NCBI GenBank assembly: GCA_003021005.1
Contig: PXRI01000017.1
Span: 1,980-65,979, forward strand
Reading direction: 5' to 3'
Origin: Halobacteriales archaeon QS_1_69_70
Lineage (GTDB): Archaea; Halobacteriota; Halobacteria; Halobacteriales; Haloarculaceae
Length of the DNA stretch: 64,000 bases
Translations under genes and position numbers: made by a program
The notes under the pieces: model-generated
What the model was told of the DNA's origin: nothing
The model's input: the letters and a program-made list of their open reading frames with translations, nothing else
Database searches by the model: none
Shown here: in pieces, positions 9,344 through 17,618 of the stretch
How positions within the stretch are numbered: the first letter of the stretch is position 1
Layout: the number at the start of each line of letters is the position of its first letter

Positions 9344-9825
9344 GCGGACAGATGGACGATGCATCGACGCCCACCCCGCAGGCGACGGCGAACCCGCTGT
9401 TCATCGACACCGGTGCGTTCTACGCTCGGATGGACCAGGACGACGCCCACCACGGTCGGGCGACGGCGGTGTTCGACGCGATTCAGAATGGGACCCTTCC
9501 ATATCGACCGCTGTACACGACGGGCTATGTCCTCGCCGAACTCGTCACGCTCGGTCTCGTTCGAGCGAACTCTGCGCTGGCTGCAACCGCCCTACGACGC
9601 GTCCGCGCCTCGCCATCGGTGACGGTACTCCATCCGGACGAGTCGAGTTTCGCGGTCGCCTGTGAGGAGTTCTACCGCTACGACGATCAGAACATCTCGC
9701 TCGTCGACCACGCGACCGGCGTTCTAGCCGACGAGCGCGACGTCGAACACATCTTCACGTTCGACCCGGACGATTTTCGCACTCTCGGATTCACCGTGGT
9801 TCCCGATGACACGGGCGAAGCGTAA
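9340..9825 (+). CDS. PIN-domain ribonuclease, VapC-like toxin
   Basis: 161 residues with a PIN fold. The first acidic residue lies in LFIDTGAFYA, the conserved Glu in VLAELVTLG, and the later acids in NISLVDH and FTFDPDDFRTLGF. PIN toxins cleave RNA using Mg2+ held by these acids. A 15-residue polar N-terminal extension precedes the fold, so the true start could be the in-frame ATG 12 nt downstream. It is translationally coupled to the upstream winged-helix gene and together they look like a complete type II toxin-antitoxin module. Confidence 0.87.
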   Translation: MSGQMDDASTPTPQATANPLFIDTGAFYARMDQDDAHHGRATAVFDAIQNGTLPYRPLYTTGYVLAELVTLGLVRANSALAATALRRVRASPSVTVLHPDESSFAVACEEFYRYDDQNISLVDHATGVLADERDVEHIFTFDPDDFRTLGFTVVPDDTGEA

Positions 9826-10049
9826 CTGTTCACTCGGCCAGTGGCCGACGCTGTCCACCGCTCCCGCCTCGACCCCTGGCCGACACCGTAACAACGGACA
9901 GCGAGTCAGGCGCCGCGGGCGCCATCCGCCGTGGGCCCGCCGCAACCCGCGGATCGACGCCGGCCCCGGGCCGCGGCCGGCCGAGACCGCCGCGAGCGCC
10001 GCTGGGCGGTTTCAATACCCTTTTGCCGCCGCGTCCAGTGCGTCCTCCC

Positions 10050-10439
10050 ATGGCTGACTTCCAGGTCGTCGTGGGGGACCCGGACGAGGGTACGACCTAC
10101 GCCGTCGACGTGGACGGACAGGACGCGAACCGGTTCGTCGGCCGGTCGGTCGGCGAGACGGTCGACGGCGACGCCGTCGGCCTCGCCGGCTACGAACTCG
10201 AGATCACCGGCGGCTCCGACACCTCCGGCCGGCCGATGCGGGAGGACGTCGGCGGCACCGAAACCGCCGCCATCCTGCTGGAGGGCGGCGTCGGCTTCGA
10301 CCCGACCGTCGACGGCGAGCGCAAGCGCGTCACGGTCCGCGGCGCGGAGATCTCCGAGGAGACCCGGCAGATCAACGCCAAGATCGTCGCCCGCGGCGAC
10401 GACGCCATCGACGACCTCCTCGGCGGCGAAGAGGAGTAA
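10050..10439 (+). CDS. rps6e: Small ribosomal subunit protein eS6
   Basis: 129 residues matching archaeal S6e: ADFQVVVGDPDEGTTYAVDV at the start, GYELEITGGSDTSGRPM (the strongly conserved core) at about residues 49-65, then GERKRVTVRG. It belongs to the 30S subunit. The start at ATG 10050 places the conserved MADFQ at the N-terminus. A TTCAATACCCTTTT tract 25-40 nt upstream may be its promoter. It starts a short cluster with the next gene 26 nt downstream. Confidence 0.97.
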   Translation: MADFQVVVGDPDEGTTYAVDVDGQDANRFVGRSVGETVDGDAVGLAGYELEITGGSDTSGRPMREDVGGTETAAILLEGGVGFDPTVDGERKRVTVRGAEISEETRQINAKIVARGDDAIDDLLGGEEE

Positions 10440-10465
10440 GGACGTCTCACACACGCGTCCAACCG

Positions 10466-10879
10466 ATGGCACGCCTCCCCTCCGACGGCCTCGAGACGAT
10501 TCATTTGACCATCGTTGAGAGCGGCGCGCTCGACCGCCTGAAGCTCAGTGTCCCCGACGGCGCGATGCCGGACGGCGTCGTCCGGGTGGATGCGGGCCGA
10601 TCCACCTACCACGCGCCCCTCGAGGTCGGCCTCGACGGCAACCTCGAACTCCGCGGACTGTACGACAACGCCCGCATGGCCCGCGAACGGGACGGCCAGA
10701 ACCACCTCGAGGACTGGGTCGCGGACAACGGTCTCGAAGCCGGCCGCACCGTCCTCCTCGACGTCGTCGTCGAGGGCGCACAGTACGGCCTCCGCGCGCC
10801 CGGCGAGGACGCCGTCTACCGCGTCGTCGAGCGGCCGGACGACGACCTGGCCGCCATCGCCGAGGACGTCGACGGATGA
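10466..10879 (+). CDS. Conserved haloarchaeal protein, rps6e neighbour (DUF7112-like)
   Basis: 137 residues, acidic and apparently soluble, with no membrane segment. It starts LPSDGLETIHLTIVESGA and has a beta-rich middle (STYHAPLEVGLDGNLELRGL). I recognise it as a haloarchaeal conserved hypothetical that sits behind rps6e, but the DUF number is from memory and the function is unknown. Its stop overlaps the ATG of the next, truncated gene (ATGA), so the three were probably once cotranscribed. Confidence 0.8.
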   Translation: MARLPSDGLETIHLTIVESGALDRLKLSVPDGAMPDGVVRVDAGRSTYHAPLEVGLDGNLELRGLYDNARMARERDGQNHLEDWVADNGLEAGRTVLLDVVVEGAQYGLRAPGEDAVYRVVERPDDDLAAIAEDVDG

Positions 10880-11001
10880 CCGCCGGCGACGCGACCGACG
10901 GCCGCTACGAGGCCTTCCTGGCCGGCGACCGCACCGACGACATCCTGGTGTATAGTAGAATTTGCAACCGTTTGCACAGGCGCTCGCACGCGGTCGTGTG
11001 A
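10876..11001 (+). pseudogene. 5' remnant of a gene cut by a small insertion
   Basis: It starts at an ATG overlapping the previous stop and reads MTAGDATDGRYEAFLAGD, typical acidic haloarchaeal coding sequence, for about 24 codons. Then at about 10948 the composition changes abruptly to AT-richer sequence and a stop follows at 10999. Coding-like sequence resumes at about 11038 (GAHVGSVEDLLGIGEAES). The simplest reading is a gene interrupted by the 90-nt insert described next. The product family is not recognised. Confidence 0.5.
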
Positions 11002-11039
11002 GCGTACGTGTCATTACGTTCAAATCCTCTATCTACACG
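10948..11039 (+). mobile_element. Short hairpin-bearing insert, possible MITE or IS605 end
   Basis: About 90 nt of atypical composition between coding-like sequences. It carries a stem CGCTCGCAC/GTGTGAGCG (10981-11004, one G-T pair) and the words TTTGCAACCGTTTGCAC and CGTTCAAATCC. It encodes nothing. A subterminal hairpin without a transposase gene is what a miniature element mobilised in trans by an IS200/IS605-type transposase (PATE-like) would look like. The boundaries are estimates. Confidence 0.4.
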
Positions 11040-11203
11040 GGGCCCACGTCGGCAGCGTCGAGGACCTGCTGGGGATCGGTGAAGCAGAGTCGGCGGCGAC
11101 GAGCGCGGGGCCGTCCGCGCAGGTCTCTCGGCGAATCTCACGGATCGATCCGAGATACCGATTTTTTGGAAAAATCTACATTCTCTTGGAGGTCAATGAC
11201 TGT

Positions 11204-11428
11204 ATGGACGTCGATGCCAGCGACGGTCGCATCTACCTCCCGAAGGACCTCCGGGAGCGGTTCGGCGAACGATACAAGCTCGTCGAACGGGGCGACCGGC
11301 TCGTCCTCATTCCCGTCTCCGAAGACCCACTGGCCTCGCTCCGGGCGGCATTTGCAGATGTCGATGGAAGCGCGCTCGAACTCCGCGAGGACGGTCGGGA
11401 GACCGCGCTCGACGAGTCGGGCTCGTGA
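11204..11428 (+). CDS. AbrB/MazE/SpoVT-type antitoxin-like protein
   Basis: 74 residues. The SpoVT-AbrB fold is visible in DASDGRIYLPKDLRERFGER followed by YKLVERGDRLVLIPV, and a short acidic tail (DDP-like LASLRAAF) would bind a toxin. GGAGGT at 11188-11193 supports the ATG at 11204 over an in-frame TTG at 11186. In haloarchaea such antitoxins normally precede a PIN toxin. Here only about a dozen codons of open frame follow before a stop, so the toxin appears lost. Confidence 0.8.
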   Translation: MDVDASDGRIYLPKDLRERFGERYKLVERGDRLVLIPVSEDPLASLRAAFADVDGSALELREDGRETALDESGS

Positions 11429-11709
11429 TGTGCGCCGCGGGTCGTCCTCGCGGCACCTGACGACCTCGGCCGACTCACGAGGTCGGTTCGGTCTCGGGGG
11501 GTTCCGTGCCCTTGGATGGGGCCCGGGCTCCGGTGATCCGTGTGGTGTTGGTGTTGTGCCGGGTGTGGGCCCTGTCGCTGGCGTCGGTGGTGGTTTCGGC
11601 GGTCGATATCAACCGCCCGACGGTTCGTTCGGCAGCCACATACCCTGTGGCCCGTTGCGATCCAGCGGCTATCGGACCTTTTAGTGCAGGCCGTCCCGAA
11701 GTCTCTGCT

Positions 11710-12926
11710 ATGTACGACGGTCTGAAGGGGTTCCGCGATCTCTACCCCGGGGAGATGTCGGCCCGGCGGGCGGTCATCGACGTCCTCGAGGCGACCGCGC
11801 GCCGCTACGGCTTCCGGGAGAGGACAAGGGCGGCCGCGAGGTTGCGTTGGCGCCGGAGCTGACCCCGACGGTCGCCCGGATGGTCGTCGCGCGGCAGGGT
11901 GCGCTCGCCGAGCCGATCAAGTGGTTCTCCACGCGGCCCTTTTGGCGGTACGAGCAGGTCCAGCAGGGCCGGTTCCGCGAGTTCTACCAGACCAACGTCG
12001 ATGTCTTCGGCTCCGCGGAGCCGGAGGCGGACGCGGAGGTCCTCGCGTACGCGGCCGACGCCCTGACCGGGCTCGGCCTCACCGGCGAGGACTTCGAGTT
12101 CCAGGTGTCCCACCGGGACGTCCTCGGCGGCCTGCTCGCGTCGCTGTCGGGCGACGTCGACACCCGGGCGGCGATCCGCGCCGTCGACAAGCGCGCGAAG
12201 CTCGACGACGCGGCCTACCACGACCTGCTGGGCGAGGCGGGGCTGACCCCGGACCAGGCAGCATCGGTCGACGAGCTGCTGGCGACGGACGACCTCGAGG
12301 AGCTCGTCGCGTTCGCCGGCACCGAGCGCGTCGAGGCCGCCGTCGAGAACCTCCGGGCCGTCCTCGAGGCCGCGGCGGACGTCGGCGCCGGCGAGTACTG
12401 CGAGGTGTCGCTGTCGACCGCCCGCGGGCTGGACTACTACACGGGCGTCGTGTTCGAGTGCTTCGACTCGACGGGCGAGGTGTCGCGGTCGGTGTTCGGC
12501 GGCGGCCGGTACGACGACCTCATCGAGTCCTTCGGCGGCCAGCCGACCCCCGCCGTCGGCGTCGCCCCCGGGCTGGCTCCGCTGTCGCTGCTCTGTGAGC
12601 GCGCCGGCGTCTGGCCCGAGGAGGCGCTCTCGACGGACTACTACGTGCTCACCGTCGGCGACACCCGCGCCGTCGCGGCCGACGTCGCCCGGGGGCTCCG
12701 CGACCTCGGCCACATCGTCGAGACGAACCTGACCACCCGCGGCTTCGGCGACCAGCTGTCGTACGCCGACGGCATCAACGCCGAGACCGTCGTCGTGGTC
12801 GGCGAACAGGACCTGGCCGAGGACGCGGTCACGATCAAGGACATGGCCTCCGGCGAGCAGACCCGGGTGCCGCTCTCGGCGTTTCCGCCCGAGGAGGGCC
12901 GACCCACCTACGAGGATTACGCGTAG
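11710..12926 (+). pseudogene. hisS: Histidyl-tRNA synthetase, broken by a short internal loss
   Basis: From ATG 11710 the frame gives YDGLKGFRDLYPGEMSARRA to RYGFRE, then leaves frame at about 11820. In another frame from 11823 the protein resumes with DKGGREVALAPELTPT, motif 2 (FSTRPFWRYEQVQQGRF), ARGLDYYTG and GGGRYDDL, and a C-terminal anticodon-binding domain to 12926. Family comparison puts about 28 residues (roughly 82 nt, between FRE and DKGG) missing. HisRS charges tRNA-His and is essential, so a sequencing or assembly loss is more likely than a dead gene, unless another hisS exists. A TATA-like CCTTTTA lies about 30 nt before the start. Confidence 0.85.
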
Positions 12927-12967
12927 CGCGACCGCTCGCGGCAGTCACCTCGGGGTTCGCCACCTAT

Positions 12968-13100
12968 GAGCCAGTCGCCGTGCCTGCCACCGACGTCCGT
13001 CACTGGTGGCCGGTCGCCGTGCCTGCCACCGGCGTCCGTCACCGGTGAGCCCGTGGCCGTACCTGCCACTGGCGTCCGTCACCGGTAAGCCCGCAGCCCT
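12968..13100 (+). repeat. 40-nt tandem repeat between hisS and truA
   Basis: Three imperfect copies start at about 12968, 13008 and 13047, each containing CCTGCCAC followed by a CGTCCGTCAC word and ending in a GGT boundary. A fourth degraded copy runs into the truA start. The stretch has no gene. Confidence 0.75.
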
Positions 13101-13112
13101 GCAACCACCGGC

Positions 13113-13874
13113 GTGCGCGCCTACCGGCTGGCCTACGACGGCACCGGCTACCGCGGCTTCCAGCGCCAGCCACACGGCGAGACCGTCGAGGACGCGCTTT
13201 TCGGGGCGCTGCGGGACCTCGACGTCGCCTTCGAGGACGGCTCGCCGGCCGGCTACACGGCGGCGGGCCGGACCGACGCCGGCGTCTCCGCCCGGGCCCA
13301 GACGGTCGCCTTCGAGGCGCCCAAACGGCTCCGGCCGCGGGCATTCGACGCCGAACTGCCCGCTTGCGTCCGGGTGTGGGCCGTCGCGGCCGACTTCCAC
13401 GCCACCCGCGACGCCGCCGCTCGGACGTACCGCTACTTCCTGTACGCCCCCGACGCGGCCGACGACCTGGCCGAGGCGGCCTGCGAACGGCTGACGGGCC
13501 GCCAGGACTTCCAGGACTTCACGCCGGACGAGGATGGCACCGTCCGTGACGTCGCCATCGACGTGGTCCGAGACGGCCCCTTTCTGGTCGTCGACGTTCG
13601 GGCGGGCGGGTTCCCGCGACAGCTCGTCCGGCGGCTCGTCAGCGCCGTCGAGGCGGTAGCCAGGGGCCGCCGCGAGCCCGCGTTCCTCGACCGCGCGCTC
13701 GGGCCGACGCCGCTCGAGGGCCCCGAGGGGATCGCGCCGGCCGCCCCGGAGCCGCTCGTCCTGGCGGACGTCGCGTACCCCTCGGTGTCGTTCGAGGTGG
13801 ACGAGCCGGCCGCCGCCGGGCGGCGCGACCCGGGCGGCCGACCGGAGGGAGGCCGCCGGTTGAGCGAGCGGTGA
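13113..13874 (+). CDS. truA: tRNA pseudouridine synthase TruA
   Basis: 253 residues from a GTG start. TruA isomerises uridines in the tRNA anticodon stem-loop (positions 38-40). The catalytic Asp lies in AAGRTDAGVSARAQ (about residue 53), and RLAYDGTGYRGFQRQP is the typical N-terminus. The Arg/Tyr-rich segment ARTYRYFLYAP and the C-terminal GGFPRQLVRRLVSAVEAVARG follow the family. The last 25 residues are Gly/Arg-rich and run into repetitive spacer, so the original C-terminus may be earlier. hisS-truA linkage is common in haloarchaea. Confidence 0.93.
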   Translation: MRAYRLAYDGTGYRGFQRQPHGETVEDALFGALRDLDVAFEDGSPAGYTAAGRTDAGVSARAQTVAFEAPKRLRPRAFDAELPACVRVWAVAADFHATRDAAARTYRYFLYAPDAADDLAEAACERLTGRQDFQDFTPDEDGTVRDVAIDVVRDGPFLVVDVRAGGFPRQLVRRLVSAVEAVARGRREPAFLDRALGPTPLEGPEGIAPAAPEPLVLADVAYPSVSFEVDEPAAAGRRDPGGRPEGGRRLSER

Positions 13875-13876
13875 AC

Positions 13877-14110
13877 GAAGTGAGCCGCGAGCAAGGGAGC
13901 GTCGCCGAATGAGCGAGCGGGAGGTGCGAGGCGCGAGCGAAGCGAGCGCCTCGAAGTCGCGAGCGGCGAGCGGAGCGAGCCGCGAGCGGAGCGAGCCGCG
14001 AGCACCGACCGCAGGGAGGGACGACACGCGAGCCGCACGCGACGTCTTCGCGAAGCGCCGCCGTGGGCGGCTCGCCGCCGCCCGGGTGGCGGGGAGCCTC
14101 GCGAGCCTGG
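13877..14110. repeat. GAGCGAGCGG-family spacer repeats
   Basis: The interval between truA and pepF is made of near-copies of GAGCGAGCGG, GAGCGAAGCGAGC and CCGCGAGC in both orientations, forming many small potential hairpins. No gene is visible. The same vocabulary fills 38699-39020 and 43600-43860. Confidence 0.7.
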
Positions 14111-14155
14111 ATCCGTGACGTGGGGTTTAGGGGACCCCCTGCCGAACGGGCGGGC

Positions 14156-15943
14156 ATGAGTTCGGTTCCCGAGCGGGGGGAGATCGCCGAGGAGTACACC
14201 TGGGACCTCACGGACCTCTTTGCCGACGACGGGGAGTGGGAGGCCGCCTACGAGGCGGTCGAGGGACGGCTCTCCGAGCTGGAGGCGTACGAGGGGCGGG
14301 TCACCGAAGAGGCCGAGACCCTCCAGGCGGTGCTGGAGCTGCGGGAGGAGATCGGCCGGCGGGTGGAGAACGTCGCCTCGTACGCCCGGATGCGGCGGGA
14401 CGAGGACACGACCGACGGGACCTACCAGGCCTACTGGGCCCGGGCGCAGTCGCTGTCGGCCGACGCCGCGAGCGCCGCGAGCTTCATCGAGCCGGAACTC
14501 CAGGAGGCCGACCCCGAGCGCGTCGAGGCGTTCCTCGAGGAGAACCCGGACCTGGCGGAGTACGACCACTACTTCGAGGACGTCCTCCGGATGAAACCCC
14601 ACACGCGGTCGCCGGAGGTCGAGGCACTGCTCGCCGACCTCAGCGAGGTCACGGGCGCCGCCGGCGAGGTCTACACCATGCTCACGAACGCCGACGTCGC
14701 GTTCCCCGCCGTGGAGGTCGACGACGAGGACCGACAGATCACGCTGTCGAACTTCACGACGCTCCAGAAACACCCCGACCGCGACGTCCGCCGCCGGGTG
14801 TACGAGGCGTTCTACGACGAGTGGGCGGACTACCGGAACACCATCGGGACGGCCTACGAGAACAGCGTGACCGCCGACAGCAAGCTGGCGGAGGCGCGCC
14901 ACTATGGGACTGCCCGGGAGGCGGCGCTGGACGGCCCGAACGTCCCGGCCGAGGTGTACGACACCCTGCTGGACACCGTGGAGGCGAACCTCGACGTGCT
15001 CCACCGCCACGCCGAGCTGAAGCGGGCCTGTCTCGACGTCGAGGAACTCCGGATGTGGGACCTGTACGCGCCGATGACCGGCGAGGAGACGCCGGACGTC
15101 GAGTACGACCGCGCCGCGGAGTACGTCGTCGACGCGGTCGCGCCGCTCGGCGAGGCCTACCGCGACCGGATGGCAGCGGGGCTGGACGCCCGGTGGGTGG
15201 ACGTCTACGAGACGGCGAACAAGCAGTCGGGCGCCTACAGCGGCGGGACCTACGACAGCCAGCCGTACGTCCTCATGAACTACCAGGACGACGTCGCCTC
15301 GATGTTCACGCTGGCCCACGAACTGGGCCACTCGATGCATTCGGAGTTCACGAGCGACAGCCAGCCCCACGTGTACGCGAGCTACGACATATTCGTCGCG
15401 GAGGTCGCCTCGACGGTCAACGAGGCGCTGTTGACCCACCACCTCCTGGAGACGGTCGACGACGAGCGGTTCCGGCGGGCCGTTCTCGACGAGTACTTAG
15501 AGCGGTTCCGGTCGACGCTGTTCCGCCAGACGATGTTCGCCGACTTCGAGCACCGCGCCCACGAGTCGAGCGAGGCCGGCGAGGCGCTGACTCCCGACCG
15601 GCTGGACGAGTGGTTCCGCGAGGTGAAGGCCCGGTACTACGAGCCGGCGGTCCTCGACGAGCACATCGCCCGCGAGTGGATGCGGATCCCGCACTTCTAC
15701 CGGGCCTACTACGTCTACCAGTACGCCACCGGCATCAGCGCCGCAAACGCCATCGTCGACCGCATCCTCGAGGCGGGCGAGCCGGCGGCGGCCGACTACC
15801 GGGAGTTCCTCCGGTCGGGCTCCCGCGGCTACCCGCTCGAACTCCTGGAGACCGCCGGCATCGACATGTCCTCGCCGGACCCCATCGAGGCCGCGATCGA
15901 CACCTACGACGGGCTGGTCTCCGAGTACGAGTCGCTCCGGTAG
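14156..15943 (+). CDS. pepF: Oligoendopeptidase F, M3 family
   Basis: 595 residues, full length for PepF, a cytosolic zinc metallopeptidase that cuts short peptides. The zinc motif HELGHSMH (H-E-x-x-H) is near residue 387, followed by the conserved VAEVASTVNEALL with the third ligand Glu. The N-terminal helical region (WDLTDLFADDGEWEAAYEAV) is typical. The start at ATG 14156 follows a GGTTTAGG promoter-like tract about 30 nt upstream, so the transcript may be leaderless. It probably works after the proteasome in peptide turnover. Confidence 0.95.
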   Translation: MSSVPERGEIAEEYTWDLTDLFADDGEWEAAYEAVEGRLSELEAYEGRVTEEAETLQAVLELREEIGRRVENVASYARMRRDEDTTDGTYQAYWARAQSLSADAASAASFIEPELQEADPERVEAFLEENPDLAEYDHYFEDVLRMKPHTRSPEVEALLADLSEVTGAAGEVYTMLTNADVAFPAVEVDDEDRQITLSNFTTLQKHPDRDVRRRVYEAFYDEWADYRNTIGTAYENSVTADSKLAEARHYGTAREAALDGPNVPAEVYDTLLDTVEANLDVLHRHAELKRACLDVEELRMWDLYAPMTGEETPDVEYDRAAEYVVDAVAPLGEAYRDRMAAGLDARWVDVYETANKQSGAYSGGTYDSQPYVLMNYQDDVASMFTLAHELGHSMHSEFTSDSQPHVYASYDIFVAEVASTVNEALLTHHLLETVDDERFRRAVLDEYLERFRSTLFRQTMFADFEHRAHESSEAGEALTPDRLDEWFREVKARYYEPAVLDEHIAREWMRIPHFYRAYYVYQYATGISAANAIVDRILEAGEPAAADYREFLRSGSRGYPLELLETAGIDMSSPDPIEAAIDTYDGLVSEYESLR

Positions 15944-16235
15944 ACCCGGGCCGCGTGGGGATACAGATACGGGATCGGCCGGTCGCGAGGGTGGCGGACG
16001 CTCGGACGTCTCGTTGCGCTGTTGCTCGCGGGAGTAAACGTGGCGCTTCGGACGGTGGAACGAAACCGCGGTGACCGAAGAAGGGCTATCTTGATTCAGC
16101 GAGAGAATCCCGGCCTTCAGGCCGGGCGTGAATCGCGTGAGCCCGGTTGTCTTTTCAACGGGGACTGCCGGGCTGGATATTCCACTTTCATTCCGGCAGG
16201 CTACCAATAATAATCTCGCATACAAGTGGCTATGT

Positions 16236-17489
16236 ATGGCGAATCAGGTCACGCGCACCTACGTTGCGTCCGTTCGCAACCACCAGCAGGTGCGTGCCGA
16301 CCTGGATTCGCTCGGGTTCGCCGCCTCGAAACTCTGGAACATTGCCCGGTGGACCTGCGACCGGATCTGGGAGGAAACCGGCACGATTCCAGACCACGGC
16401 ACGCTCAAAGCGTACCTCAAGAATCACGAACGCTACGCGGATTTGAACGCTCAATCCAGTCAGGCAATTCTCGAAGAATTGGCTGAGGCGTTCGACTCGT
16501 GGTACGTCCATCGTGAGAACGGTAACGGGAACGCGAACCCGCCCGGCTACCGCAAGCACGGCGACGACCATCCTCGCTCGACGGTCACGTTCAAAGAAGA
16601 TGGGTTCAAGCACGACTCCGACCACGACCGGATTCGGCTCTCCAAAGGCCGAAATCTGAAAGACGGGCGGAGCGATTTCATCCTCTGTGAGTACGCCGCC
16701 GACCCGGACGTGGACGTAAAGAATGTCCAGCAAGTCCGGGCGGTCTGGAGTGGCGACGAGTGGGAATTACACATCGTCTGCCGCGTCGAGATCGAAGACG
16801 TCGATTCCCCCGGTGACCGTGTGGCGGGAATCGACCTCGGTATTTGCAACTTCGCGGCGGTCGCCGTTGGCGATGACGCCCTACTGTATCCCGGTGGGGC
16901 GCTCAAAGAGGATGACTACTACTTCCAAAAAGAGCGGGCGAAGTGCGACGATAGCGGCTCACAGAAGGCACGGCGACTGAACCGCAAACGCGACCAGCGC
17001 CGCACCCACTTTTTCCATGCCGTCTCGGCGGACATAGTGGCGGAGTGCGCCGCCCGGAATGTTGGGAAGATTGCCGTCGGCGACCTCTCTGGTATCCGCG
17101 AGGACACCGATTGGGGCGACCACGGGAATCTGGACTTGCACGGCTGGACGTTCGACCGCTTCACCGAGATGCTGGAATACAAAGCCGCAGAACGCGGCAT
17201 CAGCGTCGAGCGCATAGGCGAACGCGACACGTCGAAATCGTGTGCAACCTGTGGGTTCACCGACGACAGCCAGCGCGTCGAGCGTGGCCTGTACGTCTGC
17301 GAGTCGTGTGAGACGGTTGCCAACGCCGACGTGAACGGTGCCGAGAACATCCGACAGAAGGTACTCCCGAGTCTCGCCTGTGATGGGGGAGATAGGGATA
17401 ACGGCTGGATGGCACAGCCAGCGGTGCGCTTGTTCGACAAATCTACGGGGCGGGTCGCCCCACAAGAGCAGGTGCGCCGCGAACCATAA
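16236..17489 (+). CDS. tnpB: TnpB, RNA-guided nuclease family; RuvC-II Glu replaced
   Basis: 417 residues. The RuvC-I Asp is in RVAGIDLGICNFAAVAV, the zinc ribbon is CATCGF...CESCE, and the RuvC-III Asp is in NADVNGAENI. At RuvC-II, where TnpB nucleases usually have an E-D-L motif, this protein reads IAVGDLSGIRED, so Gly occupies the usual catalytic Glu position. This variant may be widespread in haloarchaeal copies, and nearby acids could substitute. The ATG at 16236 gives the usual MANQVTRTYVASV start. The C-terminus is extended past the zinc ribbon by about 60 residues and runs into the probable omega-RNA region. Confidence 0.9.
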   Translation: MANQVTRTYVASVRNHQQVRADLDSLGFAASKLWNIARWTCDRIWEETGTIPDHGTLKAYLKNHERYADLNAQSSQAILEELAEAFDSWYVHRENGNGNANPPGYRKHGDDHPRSTVTFKEDGFKHDSDHDRIRLSKGRNLKDGRSDFILCEYAADPDVDVKNVQQVRAVWSGDEWELHIVCRVEIEDVDSPGDRVAGIDLGICNFAAVAVGDDALLYPGGALKEDDYYFQKERAKCDDSGSQKARRLNRKRDQRRTHFFHAVSADIVAECAARNVGKIAVGDLSGIREDTDWGDHGNLDLHGWTFDRFTEMLEYKAAERGISVERIGERDTSKSCATCGFTDDSQRVERGLYVCESCETVANADVNGAENIRQKVLPSLACDGGDRDNGWMAQPAVRLFDKSTGRVAPQEQVRREP

Positions 17490-17585
17490 TATCCCAACGC
17501 TTGGGAAACCCCGGCGTCGTCGGGCTACGCCCGACTGCTTGCGGGATCTTCGATCCCGCTCTGTTCACACCGGGGAGGATGTCAT
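17490..17585 (+). ncRNA. Candidate omega-RNA 3' part / right end of the tnpB element
   Basis: Directly after the tnpB stop are CCCAA/TTGGG (loop CGC), then an outer stem CCCCGG (17509-17514)/CCGGGG (17570-17575) enclosing GTCGGGC/GCCCGAC (loop TAC, 17519-17535) and GCGGGATC/GATCCCGC (loop TTC, 17541-17559). The guide RNA of TnpB is known to come from this end of the element, with the guide starting just outside, here at about 17585. The boundary is inferred. Confidence 0.5.
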
Positions 17586-17618
17586 AGATTAAGTCCTTGC
17601 GTCGCCAACACTGCTCTC

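Larger units (their letters stand above)
16105..17585 (+). mobile_element. IS200/IS605-group element with tnpB only (IS1341-type)
   Basis: A tnpB gene without tnpA, bounded on the left by a hairpin CCCGGCC/GGCCGGG with loop TTCA (16109-16126) and on the right by a nested hairpin cluster ending near GGGGAGGATGTCAT (about 17571-17584). Ends are estimated from these structures because no target duplication is expected in this family. It must have been mobilised by a TyrHUH TnpA from elsewhere. It sits between pepF and a Bat-type regulator. Confidence 0.7.

Noticed and set aside
13433-15442. 669-codon minus-strand open frame
   Set aside because: It lies opposite truA and pepF, both with strong family motifs, and has His/Arg/Val-rich shadow composition.
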